Assembly (NCBI GenBank): GCA_020845975.1
Contig: JADLET010000145.1
Coordinates: forward strand, 1-35,998
Direction of reading: 5' to 3'
From: Gammaproteobacteria bacterium
GTDB lineage: Bacteria; Pseudomonadota; Gammaproteobacteria; SZUA-140
Length of the DNA stretch: 35,998 nucleotides
Under the pieces are notes generated by a model, which did not search any database, had not been told where the DNA came from, and worked only from the letters and a program-made list of their open reading frames with translations. Below, one piece after another: positions 8,934 to 17,231 of this stretch. The first letter of the stretch is position 1. The number at the start of each line of letters is the position of its first letter. Made by a program: the position numbers and the translations under genes.

Positions 8934-9543
8934 GTTTATCTTCCCCCCACCGCGGCACGAGCCGGTGCTCGACTCCAAGGTGGTCGAGGATGCGGGCGAC
9001 GACGAAATCGACCAGATCTTCGATCTTCTGCGGGCGGTGATAGAAGCCCGGGTTCGCCGGCATGATGACGACGCCAAGGCGGGCGAGTTTCAGCATGTGC
9101 TCAAGGTGGATGGCGGACACCGGCATCTCGCGGTGTACCAGTATCAGCTTGCGCTGTTCCTTGATGACGACGTCGGCGGCGCGTTCGATCAGGTTGTCGC
9201 TGCTGCCCATGGCGATCGCGGCCAGCGTGCCGCTGGTGCACGGGCACACGACCATCGCGTCCGGCGCGCCGGAGCCGCTGGCGAGCGGGGCGGTCCACTG
9301 GTCCTTGCCATAGACCTGCAGCTGGCCGGGCTCAGCGCCGTAATGATCACTCAGATAACGCTCGGCTTCACGCGGCGCGCCTGGCACCTTGAGGTCGGTC
9401 TCCATCGCGATGACCATCTGTCCCGGCGGCGACAGCATCAGCGGTACGTGCACGCCGGCCTCGAGCAGACATTCCAGCAGGCGCAGGCCATAGGCCGCGC
9501 CGGAGGCGCCGGTCAGCGCGAGCGCGATGGTTTTAGCGGCCAT
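8926..9543 (-). CDS. ubiX: Flavin prenyltransferase UbiX
   Basis: A 205-residue UbiX. It joins dimethylallyl phosphate to FMN to make prenylated FMN, the cofactor of UbiD-type decarboxylases, including the one used in ubiquinone synthesis. Family motifs are clear: [12 protein letters not shown] (FMN phosphate loop), [37 protein letters not shown] and [18 protein letters not shown] at 9543 lies inside the end of mpl (11-base overlap), so translation is probably coupled. The final residues and stop codon (CAG GAC TAA) coincide with a family A repeat unit, so the natural C-terminus may have been reset by the repeat. No ubiD lies in the window. Confidence 0.95.
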   Translation of the reverse strand: MAAKTIALALTGASGAAYGLRLLECLLEAGVHVPLMLSPPGQMVIAMETDLKVPGAPREAERYLSDHYGAEPGQLQVYGKDQWTAPLASGSGAPDAMVVCPCTSGTLAAIAMGSSDNLIERAADVVIKEQRKLILVHREMPVSAIHLEHMLKLARLGVVIMPANPGFYHRPQKIEDLVDFVVARILDHLGVEHRLVPRWGEDKQD

Positions 9544-10906
9544 GCTGCAGTGCCTCGAGCAGTCGTGTGTGGATGTTTTCGAATCCGCCGTTGCTCATGA
9601 TCAGGATATGGTCGCCGCTGCGGCCGTGGGCCGTGAGATGGTCGATGATGGATTGTACCCGATCGAAAACGCGCGCGCGTGGACCGATCGCATCGGCGAT
9701 TTCACCCAGCGACCAGCCGAGATCGGCGGGTTGATAGAAGAGCACCTCGTCGGCCTGCGCGAGCGACGGGGCGATCTGTTCCTTGTGCACGCCCATCTTC
9801 ATCGTGTTCGAACGCAGCTCCAGCACGGCGACAACGCGCGCCGGGCCGACGCGGCGGCGGAAACCGTCCAGCGTGGTCGCGATCGCGGTCGGGTGGTGGG
9901 CGAAATCATCGTATACCGCGATGCCGCCGACCGTACCGCGCAGCTCCAGCCGGCGCCGGACGTTGCGGAACTCGCCCAGTGCCGCGATCGCCTCCGTCGG
10001 CGGTACGCCGGCGTGGCGCGCCGCGACGATGGCGGCAAGCGCGTTGCTCATATTGTGGCGTCCGCTCAGCTCCCAGTTCACCGTGCCGATCTCGCGGGCG
10101 CCGTGCATCACGGTGAATTCGCCACCGTCGGCCTTGAGCGGGCACGCCCGCCATTGCGCGGCGTCGGGCGTGTCGTCGGTGCGGAAGTACTCGACATTCG
10201 TCCAGCAGCCCATGCCGAGCACCGTGGCGAGTTCGGCGTCGCCGGCGGGCGAGACGATCAGTCCCGAGCCGGGTACGGTTCGGACCAGGTGATGGAACTG
10301 ACGCCGGATTGCCGCGAGGTCGGGAAAGATGTCGGCGTGGTCGAATTCAAGGTTGTTCATCACCAGGGTGCGCGGCCGGTAATGCACGAACTTCGAGCGT
10401 TTATCGAAGAAGGCCGAATCGTATTCATCGGCCTCGACTACGAAGAACGGCGCGTCGCCGAGGCGGGCGGAGCCGCTGAAGTTGAGCGGGGCGCCGCCGA
10501 TCAGGAAGCCCGGATTCAGTTTCGCGTACTCGAGGATCCACGCCAGCATGCTGGAGGTCGTGGTCTTGCCGTGCGTGCCGGCCACAGCGAGCACCCAGCG
10601 ATCCTTCAGTACATGGCGCGCGAGGAACTCCGGTCCCGACACATAGTCGAGTCCGCGGTTGAGCACGTGTTCCACCGCGGGATTGCCGCGCGACAGCGCG
10701 TTGCCGATCACCACCAGGTCCGGCGCCGGCTCGAGGTGTTCCGGTTTGTAGCCCTCGTAGAGTCGAATGCCGCTGTTCGCGAGCTGGGTACTCATGGGCG
10801 GATAGACATTGAGGTCCGAACCCTCGACCTCAAGGCCGAGTTCGCGCGCGATCAGGGCGATGCCGCCCATGAACGTGCCACAAATCCCCAGGATATGAAT
10901 GCGCAT
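9533..10906 (-). CDS. mpl: UDP-N-acetylmuramate:L-alanyl-gamma-D-glutamyl-meso-diaminopimelate ligase
   Basis: A 457-residue Mur ligase family member that attaches recycled murein tripeptide to UDP-MurNAc in the cytoplasm. The N-terminus [20 protein letters not shown] is diagnostic for Mpl versus MurC. The ATP loop reads [12 protein letters not shown], followed by [21 protein letters not shown] and the central-domain motif [12 protein letters not shown]. The length is normal. ATG at 10906 begins one base after the stop of the upstream membrane protein gene (TGAGATG), and the 3' end overlaps ubiX, so all are likely one operon. No anhydro-muropeptide permease or amidase gene is nearby. Confidence 0.96.
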   Translation of the reverse strand: MRIHILGICGTFMGGIALIARELGLEVEGSDLNVYPPMSTQLANSGIRLYEGYKPEHLEPAPDLVVIGNALSRGNPAVEHVLNRGLDYVSGPEFLARHVLKDRWVLAVAGTHGKTTTSSMLAWILEYAKLNPGFLIGGAPLNFSGSARLGDAPFFVVEADEYDSAFFDKRSKFVHYRPRTLVMNNLEFDHADIFPDLAAIRRQFHHLVRTVPGSGLIVSPAGDAELATVLGMGCWTNVEYFRTDDTPDAAQWRACPLKADGGEFTVMHGAREIGTVNWELSGRHNMSNALAAIVAARHAGVPPTEAIAALGEFRNVRRRLELRGTVGGIAVYDDFAHHPTAIATTLDGFRRRVGPARVVAVLELRSNTMKMGVHKEQIAPSLAQADEVLFYQPADLGWSLGEIADAIGPRARVFDRVQSIIDHLTAHGRSGDHILIMSNGGFENIHTRLLEALQHGR

Positions 10907-10907
10907 C

Positions 10908-11435
10908 TCAGGTGGTCTCCGGAAAGAACAGGATTCGGGTCACGCTGTAGGAAGTGAACATGTAGGCCAGCGCCAGCAGCACGCCGATCGGCAGGCGCGT
11001 CGCCAGCGTGTGGCGCAGGATATTGCCGATGACCATCAGGTTCCACATCAGCCAGATCCACAACAGCAGGGAGGCGATCATCAGGGAGGTGCTGATGGTC
11101 TCTTCGGCCAGCCCGGCCTGCTGCCAGGAAATGATCGGCAGGGCCACCAGCTGGAGGATCGCGCCGGTCCCCAGCAGCGCGGTCAGTGTCTGACCATAGC
11201 GCGCCAGCAGGGCGCGGCTCCACAGCAGCGCGAACAGCAGACCCGCAAGCAGCGCGATGTCCAGTCCCATCAGCAGGATTGCCCGCGCGACGTCGAGATT
11301 CTGCGCCGACATGATCATGCCGGCGGCGAAATAGCCCAGGCCGCTCAGCCACAACAGAAGGCCGGAGGACGGCAGGTCCTGCGGTCCGGCGCGCAGCAGA
11401 CAGATATCAAAATAGCGCTGCAGCAATCTACCCAT
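10908..11435 (-). CDS. Hypothetical multi-pass membrane protein
   Basis: A 175-residue very hydrophobic protein with about five predicted membrane helices (segments near residues 24-42, 51-70, 82-104, 115-137 and 145-165) and short loops. No enzymatic motif is recognised. Such a protein is commonly seen beside mpl in related bacteria, and here its stop is one base from the mpl start, suggesting co-expression and possibly a role linked to cell envelope or peptide recycling (inference). ATG at 11435 has an AGGAG ribosome-binding site 5 bases upstream. Confidence 0.75.
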   Translation of the reverse strand: MGRLLQRYFDICLLRAGPQDLPSSGLLLWLSGLGYFAAGMIMSAQNLDVARAILLMGLDIALLAGLLFALLWSRALLARYGQTLTALLGTGAILQLVALPIISWQQAGLAEETISTSLMIASLLLWIWLMWNLMVIGNILRHTLATRLPIGVLLALAYMFTSYSVTRILFFPETT

Positions 11436-11490
11436 TCATTCTCCTGGAGTATGGTGTGCGCCCGCACGGGAGGTCCGGCCCGTGCGCCGG

Positions 11491-12369
11491 TTACATGGTG
11501 AAGTATTTGGCCTGTGGATGGTGTGCGACGATCGCGCTGGTGCTTTCCTCCGGCCACAATTGATCCTCGTCGCCGAGGGTCACACCGATGCGGGAGGCAT
11601 CGAGCAGCGCGAGGATCTTGTCCTGGTCCGCGAGGTTGGGGCAGGCGGGATAGCCGAAGGAATAGCGCGAACCGCGGTAGCCCTGCTTGAGCACCTCGTG
11701 CATGGAGCGCGCCTCATCGCGGCTGAAGCCGAGTTCGGCGCGAATGCGCTTGTGCACGTATTCCGCCAGTCCCTCGGTCGATTCGACGTTCATGCCGTGC
11801 CAGTACAGGTATTCCTGGTACTGGTCCGCCTTGAACAGCTCGCGCGCGAAGTCCGAGGCGTGTTGCCCGACGGTGACGAGTTGAAAACCGACCACATCGG
11901 CTTCACCGGATTCGCGCGGGCGGAAGAAATCGGCCAGGCAGAGGTGGCGTCCCTTCGGCTGGCGCGGGAAGGTGAAGCGGCAGCGTTCGCGCTGGCTGGC
12001 GGGATCCTCGTACACGATCAGATCATTGCCATCGGCGTTGCAGGGGAAGTAACCGTAGACCGCCTGCGGACGCAGAACGTCCTCACGTTCGCTGCGTTCG
12101 AGCAGGCGGTTCAGGATCGGGTCGAGCTCAGCGCGGGCAAAGGCCTGGTATTCATCGTCCGAGCGCCCGGCGGCCTTGTAGCCCCATTGAAACTTGTACA
12201 GGGTCTTGCGGTTGATGTAGGGCACTACCGCACGCAGCGGTATGCGTTCGATGCAGCGGCTGCCCCAGAACGGCGGCGCAGGAATCGCGTTATCGTGTCT
12301 GATCCCGGCCGGTTCGCCTTCATGGGGTTGCTGGTCTGTCGTATCGATGTCCTTCACGTCGAACATCAT
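11491..12369 (-). CDS. Stand-alone methionine synthase (MetH) reactivation domain protein
   Basis: A 292-residue protein homologous end to end to the C-terminal activation domain of cobalamin-dependent methionine synthase, which uses SAM and flavodoxin electrons to re-methylate inactive cob(II)alamin. Visible signatures are LRPQAVYGYFPCN, RHLCLADFFRPRESGEADVV and YRGSRYSFGYPACP, the last being the SAM-binding RxxxGYPACP element. It has its own ATG (12369 or 12366) and no homocysteine, pterin or cobalamin domain upstream: the preceding 84 bases are intergenic and the next gene is unrelated. So it is either a naturally split MetH or a detached fragment. Intact motifs and reading frame argue that it is functional. 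It is 55 bases upstream of the membrane protein/mpl/ubiX genes. Confidence 0.9.
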   Translation of the reverse strand: MMFDVKDIDTTDQQPHEGEPAGIRHDNAIPAPPFWGSRCIERIPLRAVVPYINRKTLYKFQWGYKAAGRSDDEYQAFARAELDPILNRLLERSEREDVLRPQAVYGYFPCNADGNDLIVYEDPASQRERCRFTFPRQPKGRHLCLADFFRPRESGEADVVGFQLVTVGQHASDFARELFKADQYQEYLYWHGMNVESTEGLAEYVHKRIRAELGFSRDEARSMHEVLKQGYRGSRYSFGYPACPNLADQDKILALLDASRIGVTLGDEDQLWPEESTSAIVAHHPQAKYFTM

Positions 12370-12452
12370 ACCGTGACCGGCAGCAAGACTTAAACGTATT
12401 GATACAAGGGTTTTTGCGCGTTAGCCAGGGGATCCCCGGCCGTGCGGCAGGT

Positions 12453-12878
12453 TCAGCGCCAGCAGCTGCGGTAGGCCAGGCGGATGGTGTCGAAGCGTTC
12501 CTGTTCGTCGTCCAGTTCGATGTCCATATTGAGCTGGAAGCCGGTGAAGTCGACCTTGAACAGGGGGCTGCTGTGATAGGCGCTGCCGCAAGCGACCCGT
12601 TTGCCGCCCAGCAGCAGCCGCGGGTTGGCCGCGACCACGCCGGCCACTGGCCACAGGTCCGACCAGCCGCGATTCACGATCGAGGTCGGGTAGGCGCCGT
12701 CGCCGTACGCACGGCAGGGGACCGCCCTGTGCCAGGTATCGAGGCACATTGACGGGGTGGCGGGTTCGATACCCAGGGCAAGATGCTGGCCAGGCGGCTT
12801 CGCCTGTACCGCCGGCGCCAGCGACAGGCAAACGGGAAGAAGAAGTATTGAAAGACGGGCGCGGGTGGATGTTGCCAT
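12453..12878 (-). CDS. Hypothetical secreted protein
   Basis: A 141-residue protein with a convincing signal peptide (residues 1-26, LLLPVCLSLAPAVQA then K), so it is predicted to be periplasmic or exported. The mature part has five cysteines (MCLDTWHRAVPC, VACGS, YRSCWR), which could form disulfides. It has a conserved-looking FTGFQLNMDIELDDEQERFD segment. I recognise no family. It was chosen over an overlapping frame ending at 12421 because of the signal peptide. The gene lies just upstream of the MetH-domain gene on the same strand. The 268 bases upstream hold no feature I can name. Confidence 0.65.
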   Translation of the reverse strand: MATSTRARLSILLLPVCLSLAPAVQAKPPGQHLALGIEPATPSMCLDTWHRAVPCRAYGDGAYPTSIVNRGWSDLWPVAGVVAANPRLLLGGKRVACGSAYHSSPLFKVDFTGFQLNMDIELDDEQERFDTIRLAYRSCWR

Positions 12879-13146
12879 GCTACGGGTGTCCGGGGTCGAT
12901 ATAGCGCAATATCCTACTGCCCTGCTTCACCGGGTGTCGTGACCAGGATCTCATAACTCACGGATTTTACAAGACAAGGGTGGGCGTCGGGGGCTGGTTA
13001 CGCCTGCCGGATCCGTCGCGATGGCGGGAGGCGGGCGGAACACTGAAATTTTTATCCCGGGTTGCCGCTAACTTAGATCAGAACTCGGGGCGGTGATGTC
13101 CCGCGAGTCATGTACTGTGAATTTTTTACCCAAGGAGATCAATCCG

Positions 13147-13506
13147 ATGAACAAAGAAGAAATCGATAATGCTATCGGAGCTCATGGCAGCTGGAAGGTG
13201 CGTCTCAAGGATGCGATCGAGACGGGCCGGAGCGACATCCCGGTGGAGACGATCCGCAAGGATAATAACTGCCAGTTCGGCAAGTGGCTCTATGGCGGGA
13301 CGCTGAGCACGGCGGACAAGACCTCGGCACATTACAAGAAGGTGCGGGAATTGCATGCCGAATTCCATAAATCTGCCGCTCGTGTAACGGAACTGGCTCT
13401 GGCGGGTCAAAAGACAGAGGCGGACCAGATGATGACGCGTGGCGGCGAATTCGCCGCGGTGTCCTCCAGGTTGACCTCCGCCATGATGGAGTGGAAGAGG
13501 GTTTAA
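13147..13506 (+). CDS. Stand-alone CZB (chemoreceptor zinc-binding) domain protein, copy 1
   Basis: A 119-residue protein consisting essentially of one CZB domain. The zinc ligands of the family are in place: H13 (GAHGSWK), C42 in NCQFGKWLYGG, and H70 and H74 in RELHAEFHK. CZB domains sense zinc or cysteine oxidation (for example hypochlorous acid) and are usually fused to chemoreceptors or GGDEF diguanylate cyclases; here there is no partner domain. ATG at 13147 follows AAGGAG; an upstream in-frame start at 13093 lacks one. A close paralog follows at 13617. It could act as a soluble zinc or redox sensor for a partner elsewhere (inference). Confidence 0.9.
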   Translation: MNKEEIDNAIGAHGSWKVRLKDAIETGRSDIPVETIRKDNNCQFGKWLYGGTLSTADKTSAHYKKVRELHAEFHKSAARVTELALAGQKTEADQMMTRGGEFAAVSSRLTSAMMEWKRV

Positions 13507-13514
13507 GGGTGTGC

Positions 13515-13551
13515 GGCTGCCGGGGTATTCTCTTTGAGAATCCCGGCGGCC
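13515..13551. other. Strong hairpin between the two CZB genes
   Basis: GGCTGCCGGGGTATTCTC pairs with GAGAATCCCGGCGGCC around a TTT loop, with one T-G pair and small bulges. No T-run follows on the plus strand, so it is more likely an RNA-stability or attenuation element than a terminator. Confidence 0.5.
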
Positions 13552-13616
13552 GGAATGATCAGGACTGCTGACAGGAGGTCGCAGTTGTACGCTGTCAATG
13601 CGGGAGGATCACCAGG

Positions 13617-13979
13617 ATGATAAACAAAGACGAGATCGACAAGGCCATTGGCGCCCACGGCATGTGGAAGTCGCGCCTCAAGCAGACGATCGAAACTGGC
13701 AAGAGCGATACCTCAGTGGACACAATCCGGCAGGATACCCAGTGCAATTTCGGCAAATGGCTCAACGGCGGATCGTTGAGCGCGGCGGACAAGTCGTCGG
13801 CGAGTTACCGGACGGTGCGTGACCTGCATGCTGAATTTCACAAGTCCGCGGCCCATGTGGCGGAGCTGGCGATCACCGGCCACAAGGAGGAGGCAAGCAA
13901 GTTGCTGGCGTTCGGTGGCGAGTTCGCCTCGGTGTCCTCCAGGCTGACGTCCGCCATGATGGATTGGAAAAAGGTTTAG
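13617..13979 (+). CDS. Stand-alone CZB domain protein, copy 2
   Basis: A 120-residue CZB domain protein, clearly a tandem duplicate of the gene at 13147. The zinc ligands are conserved at H14, C43 (QCNFGKWLNGG), H71 and H75 (RDLHAEFHK), and both proteins end in a near-identical SSRLTSAMM(E/D)WK(R/K)V tail. Differences cluster in surface positions, for example TGKSDTSVDTIRQD against TGRSDIPVETIRKD. ATG at 13617 has a GGGAGGATCACCAGG ribosome-binding region. The 110-base gap from copy 1 contains a strong hairpin, so the two may be expressed at different levels. Transaldolase follows 63 bases later. Confidence 0.9.
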   Translation: MINKDEIDKAIGAHGMWKSRLKQTIETGKSDTSVDTIRQDTQCNFGKWLNGGSLSAADKSSASYRTVRDLHAEFHKSAAHVAELAITGHKEEASKLLAFGGEFASVSSRLTSAMMDWKKV

Positions 13980-14042
13980 TTGTAATCCCAGGGCCGCCAG
14001 ATGAATTCCATCGCGGCCATCAGACTTCGGAGACGGAAACGC

Positions 14043-15203
14043 ATGAATCCATTACTGCGACTTAAGACCTACGGACAGAGCATCTGGCTCGACAATATCC
14101 ACCGCAACCTGCTGGAATCCGGCGAGCTGGAGCGCATGATCCGCGAGGACGGCATCTGCGGTATCACCTCCAATCCGACCATTTTTGAGCAGGCCATCAA
14201 CGGCAGCCCGGATTATGATCATGCCCTGCAGGCGCTGGTCATGCAGAATCCCGGACAATCGCCCCAGGAGCTTTTCTACACGCTGGCGGTGGAAGACATC
14301 CAGGCGGCGGCGGATATACTCCTGCCGGTTTATGAATCGAGCGGTCATCGCGACGGCATGGTCAGTCTGGAGGTTTCGCCGGAGCTGGCGCACGACACCG
14401 CGGGCACCATCGCGGAGGCGCGCGCCTTGCACAAGCGCGTGAACCGTCCAAATCTGATGATCAAGGTGCCGGCGACGCGCGAAGGGCTGCCGGCGATCCA
14501 GCAGCTGATCTCCGAAGGGATCAACGTCAATGTCACACTGCTGTTCGCGGTCGATCGTTATCGCGCCGTCGCCGAGGCCTATCTGGCCGGACTGGAGGCG
14601 CGCCGCGACAATGGCTACAGGCATAATGACGTCGCCTCCGTCGCCAGCTTCTTCATCAGCCGTGTCGACAATCAGGTCGACAAGCTGCTGGAGCAGAAGG
14701 CGGCCGCCGCGCCGGAGGGTGAGCGCGCCGCGATTCTCGCGCTGCGTGGCAAGGCGGCCATCGCCAATGCCAAGCTGGCCTACCAGGTTTATCGCGAAAT
14801 GTTCGGTTCCGGACGTTTCAGGGCGCTCGCCCATGCGGGGGCGCATGTCCAGCGTTTGCTGTGGGGCAGCACCGGCACCAAGAATCCGGATTACAGCGAT
14901 GTGCTCTATATTGAGGAGCTCATTGGTCCCGAAACGGTGAATACCGTGCCGCCCGGGACATATCTGGCCTACCGCGATCACGGCGATCCGCATGTGACGC
15001 TGAGCCTGGGTGTAAGTGAGGCACGTGATGTGTTGCAGCGCATCGCCGAGCTCGGTATCGACCTTGCCGAGATTACACGCGAGCTCGAAGTGGACGGCGT
15101 GAAGAAGTTCGCGCAGTCCTTCCATACCCTGCTGGATGTCATCGCGAACAAGGCGGCCGTCATGTCACCCACGCGCGCCAGCGGCGGGACTCGCCGCGGC
15201 TGA
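14043..15203 (+). CDS. tal: Transaldolase
   Basis: A 386-residue transaldolase of the long (mycobacterial/Tal-Pgi-like) class. It transfers a dihydroxyacetone unit between sedoheptulose-7-phosphate and glyceraldehyde-3-phosphate in the non-oxidative pentose phosphate pathway. Motifs: GICGITSNPTIFEQAI near the N-terminus, the Schiff-base lysine in NLMIKVPATREG, then INVNVTLLFAVDRY and SVASFFISRVDNQVD. ATG at 14043 is preferred (GGAGACGG upstream) to one at 14001. A strong terminator follows the stop codon. The fructosamine-kinase-family gene comes next on the same strand, which is suggestive because pentose-phosphate intermediates are strong glycating agents. Confidence 0.95.
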   Translation: MNPLLRLKTYGQSIWLDNIHRNLLESGELERMIREDGICGITSNPTIFEQAINGSPDYDHALQALVMQNPGQSPQELFYTLAVEDIQAAADILLPVYESSGHRDGMVSLEVSPELAHDTAGTIAEARALHKRVNRPNLMIKVPATREGLPAIQQLISEGINVNVTLLFAVDRYRAVAEAYLAGLEARRDNGYRHNDVASVASFFISRVDNQVDKLLEQKAAAAPEGERAAILALRGKAAIANAKLAYQVYREMFGSGRFRALAHAGAHVQRLLWGSTGTKNPDYSDVLYIEELIGPETVNTVPPGTYLAYRDHGDPHVTLSLGVSEARDVLQRIAELGIDLAEITRELEVDGVKKFAQSFHTLLDVIANKAAVMSPTRASGGTRRG

Positions 15204-15214
15204 TCCCGTCTGAC

Positions 15215-15256
15215 AAAGGTCCGCGGTGGATACCACCGCGGACCTTTTTCTTTTTC
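15215..15256 (+). terminator. Rho-independent terminator after transaldolase
   Basis: A perfect 15-bp stem (AAAGGTCCGCGGTGG with CCACCGCGGACCTTT) around a 3-base ATA loop, followed by a T-rich tract (TTTTTCTTTTT). This is the clearest terminator in the window. Confidence 0.93.
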
Positions 15257-15264
15257 CTCCTATT

Positions 15265-15334
15265 GGGGACAGATTTATTTTTCGGGTTACCTCTCGCCAT
15301 TTGCCGGGGCATCCTGAAAAATAAATCTGTCCCC
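15265..15334. repeat. Family B inverted repeat, copy 2 (long form)
   Basis: Arms GGGGACAGATTTATTTTTC and its exact complement flank a 32-base centre, giving a 19-bp perfect stem. It lies between the transaldolase terminator and the kinase start codon, ending 10 bases before the GTG at 15345. A non-autonomous MITE-like element is the likely nature. Confidence 0.85.
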
Positions 15335-15344
15335 ATATCTGGTT

Positions 15345-16247
15345 GTGACAGGAGAGATGGAGCGGGAACTGGCGAATGCCGTCGCGGAGGCTATCAGCGC
15401 GGCCACCGGCGCGACCTTTACCGCGCGGGCGCGGGAAGGCGTCGGAGGCGGATGCATCAATGACGCGTGGCGACTCGATGGTGATGGGCGGAGTTTCTTC
15501 GTCAAGCTGAATGAGCCCGCACGGGAGGCGATGTTCGCCGCCGAGTTCGCCGGGCTGGAGGAGCTGCGCGCGGCAAACGCCGTGCGCGTTCCAATGCCTG
15601 TGTGTCTGGGAGCGACCGGGCGCGCGGCCTTCCTGGTGCTGGAGTGGCTGGAGCTGGGCCGGGGCGAGGGCGCAGGCTACGAACTTCTGGGGCGCCGGCT
15701 CGCGGACCTGCATCGCGTCACGCGCCCCTCCTTCGGCGGGTCGCGCGACAACACGATCGGTTCGACACCGCAGCCCAACCGCGCCGATACAGACTGGGTG
15801 CGGTTCTGGGGTGAGCGGCGGCTGGGCTATCAACTCGAGCTCGCCGCGGCCAATGGGCATCGCGGCCGCCTGCTGCAGCGCGGCGAACACCTGCTGGCGG
15901 TGCTACCCATAATCCTGGCGGGACATGTCCCCGCCCCGGCATTGCTGCACGGCGATCTCTGGTCAGGCAATGTCGCCTTCACCCGCGGCGGCGAGCCGGT
16001 GATCTTCGATCCGGCGGTCTACTACGGCGACCGCGAGACCGATCTCGCGATGACCGAGCTGTTCGGCGGTTTTCCCGCCACCTTCCATGACGCCTACCGC
16101 GAGGCCTGGCCGCTCGATCCCGGCTACGAACTGCGGCGGACGCTCTACAATCTCTACCATGTGCTCAATCACCTTAATCTGTTCGGCGCCGGCTACCGTG
16201 CGCAGGCGGAATCCATGATCGACATGCTGTTGGGGGAGGTGAGCTGA
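15345..16247 (+). CDS. Fructosamine kinase family protein
   Basis: A roughly 300-residue kinase of the fructosamine-3-kinase/YniA family (aminoglycoside-phosphotransferase-like fold). It would phosphorylate ketosamine adducts on glycated amino groups so that they decompose. Motifs: GGGCINDAWRL (N-terminal nucleotide strand), SFFVKLNE with the ATP lysine, LLHGDLWSGNVAF (catalytic Asp and Asn) and VIFDPAVYYGDRETDLAM (metal-binding Asp). In bacteria these enzymes prefer ribulosamines and erythrulosamines, which fits its place after transaldolase (inference). Start is uncertain: GTG at 15345 or ATG at 15357, the latter with GGAG unusually close. A family B repeat sits immediately upstream and may have altered the leader. 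Confidence 0.88.
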   Translation: MTGEMERELANAVAEAISAATGATFTARAREGVGGGCINDAWRLDGDGRSFFVKLNEPAREAMFAAEFAGLEELRAANAVRVPMPVCLGATGRAAFLVLEWLELGRGEGAGYELLGRRLADLHRVTRPSFGGSRDNTIGSTPQPNRADTDWVRFWGERRLGYQLELAAANGHRGRLLQRGEHLLAVLPIILAGHVPAPALLHGDLWSGNVAFTRGGEPVIFDPAVYYGDRETDLAMTELFGGFPATFHDAYREAWPLDPGYELRRTLYNLYHVLNHLNLFGAGYRAQAESMIDMLLGEVS

Positions 16248-16253
16248 AAAGAC

Positions 16254-16428
16254 AGGACTAAGGACTAAGTAAAATACTTTGGATTTTCCGGTGACATGCA
16301 TGGATGGTGATGGGGAATGGGTAATGGGTGATTAAAACATACTGGCAGCATAGCCCTGGGTATACTCACCCATTACCCATCACGCCTTTGATCTTTCACT
16401 CAGTCCTTAGTCCTGAGTCCTTAGTACT
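16254..16428. repeat. Family A repeat, copy 2 (full inverted element)
   Basis: About 175 bases filling the space between two convergent genes. The left side reads AGGACTAAGGACTAAGT then GTGATGGGGAATGGG and TAATGGGTGATTA. The right side is the reverse: CACCCATTACCCATCACG, CCTTTGATCTTTCACTC, then AGTCCTTAGTCCT and GAGTCCTTAGTACT. The whole forms a long imperfect hairpin. Confidence 0.85.
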
Positions 16429-16433
16429 AGGGT

Positions 16434-17216
16434 TTACTTGAAGTCGAGCTGCAGCATCTTGCCGCCGGTCTTGTCCGCCAGCGTCTGGTATTCCCACAGG
16501 GTGGTGGGGTTGGAGCGGCCGATCGGCAGGGTGAACACGGGACTTGGGATGTTCAGGTAGAAAATGCGGTCATCCGAGGGTTCGTCACCGAGCAGCAGGT
16601 AGGCGCCCGGTGTCCTGGCGTTCATGGCGGCCTTGCGGAAGGCGTCGCCGATGGTCTCGTTGGCGCCGATGAAGGGCGCTCCGCGCATGAGCTGGTCGAA
16701 CATCTCACCCATCGAGCCGGTATAGGTATCGGCCTTCTCGTCGGAAAACCAGGTGATCGCGTCGAGGTGCTTGCCGGAACGGATCACGATCACGCGCAGG
16801 ATGGGAATCAGGAAGGACGACAGCCCATGCATGGAGCCTGTGGCGTCGACCACCAGGTGAAGATCCTTGCCGGGCAGGTTGCGCAGGCCGGAAATGAAGA
16901 TGTCGAAATCCTTGCGTCCCTGGCCGCTGTCGAGCTGGGCCGCCTCAAGCGCGCGCTCCATCTGGGCATCGGTACTCATGACGGCCATATCATCGAGTTC
17001 GCGTATCAGCCGTTTACGGTCGGCGTCACTCTGCTGGAGTTCCCGGGCCATCTCCCCGACCTTTTGCTTGAGTTTCGGGGTCTCGTATTCTTCCGCCAGT
17101 CGCGAGGTGATCAGGATCATCACGAACAGGAAAATGAACGTCGCCAGCATGAGCAGCGCCATGTCCGAGAAGCTCTCGTGGATGTTCGTGAAGGTGAATT
17201 TGCGTCTTTCCTTCAT
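16434..17216 (-). CDS. MotB/ExbD-like membrane protein with C-terminal von Willebrand A domain
   Basis: A 260-residue protein with one N-terminal membrane helix (about residues 18-38, SDMALLMLATFIFLFVMILI). An aspartate (D18) stands at the helix start, exactly as in the ion-carrying helix of MotB and ExbD. A coiled coil follows (about 41-78). The rest is a vWA fold rather than the usual peptidoglycan-binding OmpA domain: metal site D124-x-T126-x-S128 in VVDATGSM, a likely T188 (GANET) and acidic residues at 211-216 (DEPSDD). Small, cytoplasm-exposed N-terminus and periplasmic vWA are inferred. It starts 15 bases after the MotA/TolQ-like gene, so the two should form one ion-driven complex. The partner bound by the vWA domain is unknown. 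Confidence 0.82.
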   Translation of the reverse strand: MKERRKFTFTNIHESFSDMALLMLATFIFLFVMILITSRLAEEYETPKLKQKVGEMARELQQSDADRKRLIRELDDMAVMSTDAQMERALEAAQLDSGQGRKDFDIFISGLRNLPGKDLHLVVDATGSMHGLSSFLIPILRVIVIRSGKHLDAITWFSDEKADTYTGSMGEMFDQLMRGAPFIGANETIGDAFRKAAMNARTPGAYLLLGDEPSDDRIFYLNIPSPVFTLPIGRSNPTTLWEYQTLADKTGGKMLQLDFK

Positions 17217-17231
17217 GGTGCGGTCCGCTGC

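Noticed and set aside
9527-10957. A 476-codon plus-strand open frame opposite mpl
   Set aside because: Mpl is diagnostic on the minus strand; the antisense frame is a shadow.
12421-12831. Alternative 136-codon minus-strand frame
   Set aside because: It overlaps the 12453-12878 gene, which has a real signal peptide; the alternative is domain-free.
12879-13146. Riboswitch or small RNA upstream of the CZB genes
   Set aside because: I looked for GEMM-type and other common riboswitch cores and found no convincing conserved core or terminator-like switch.
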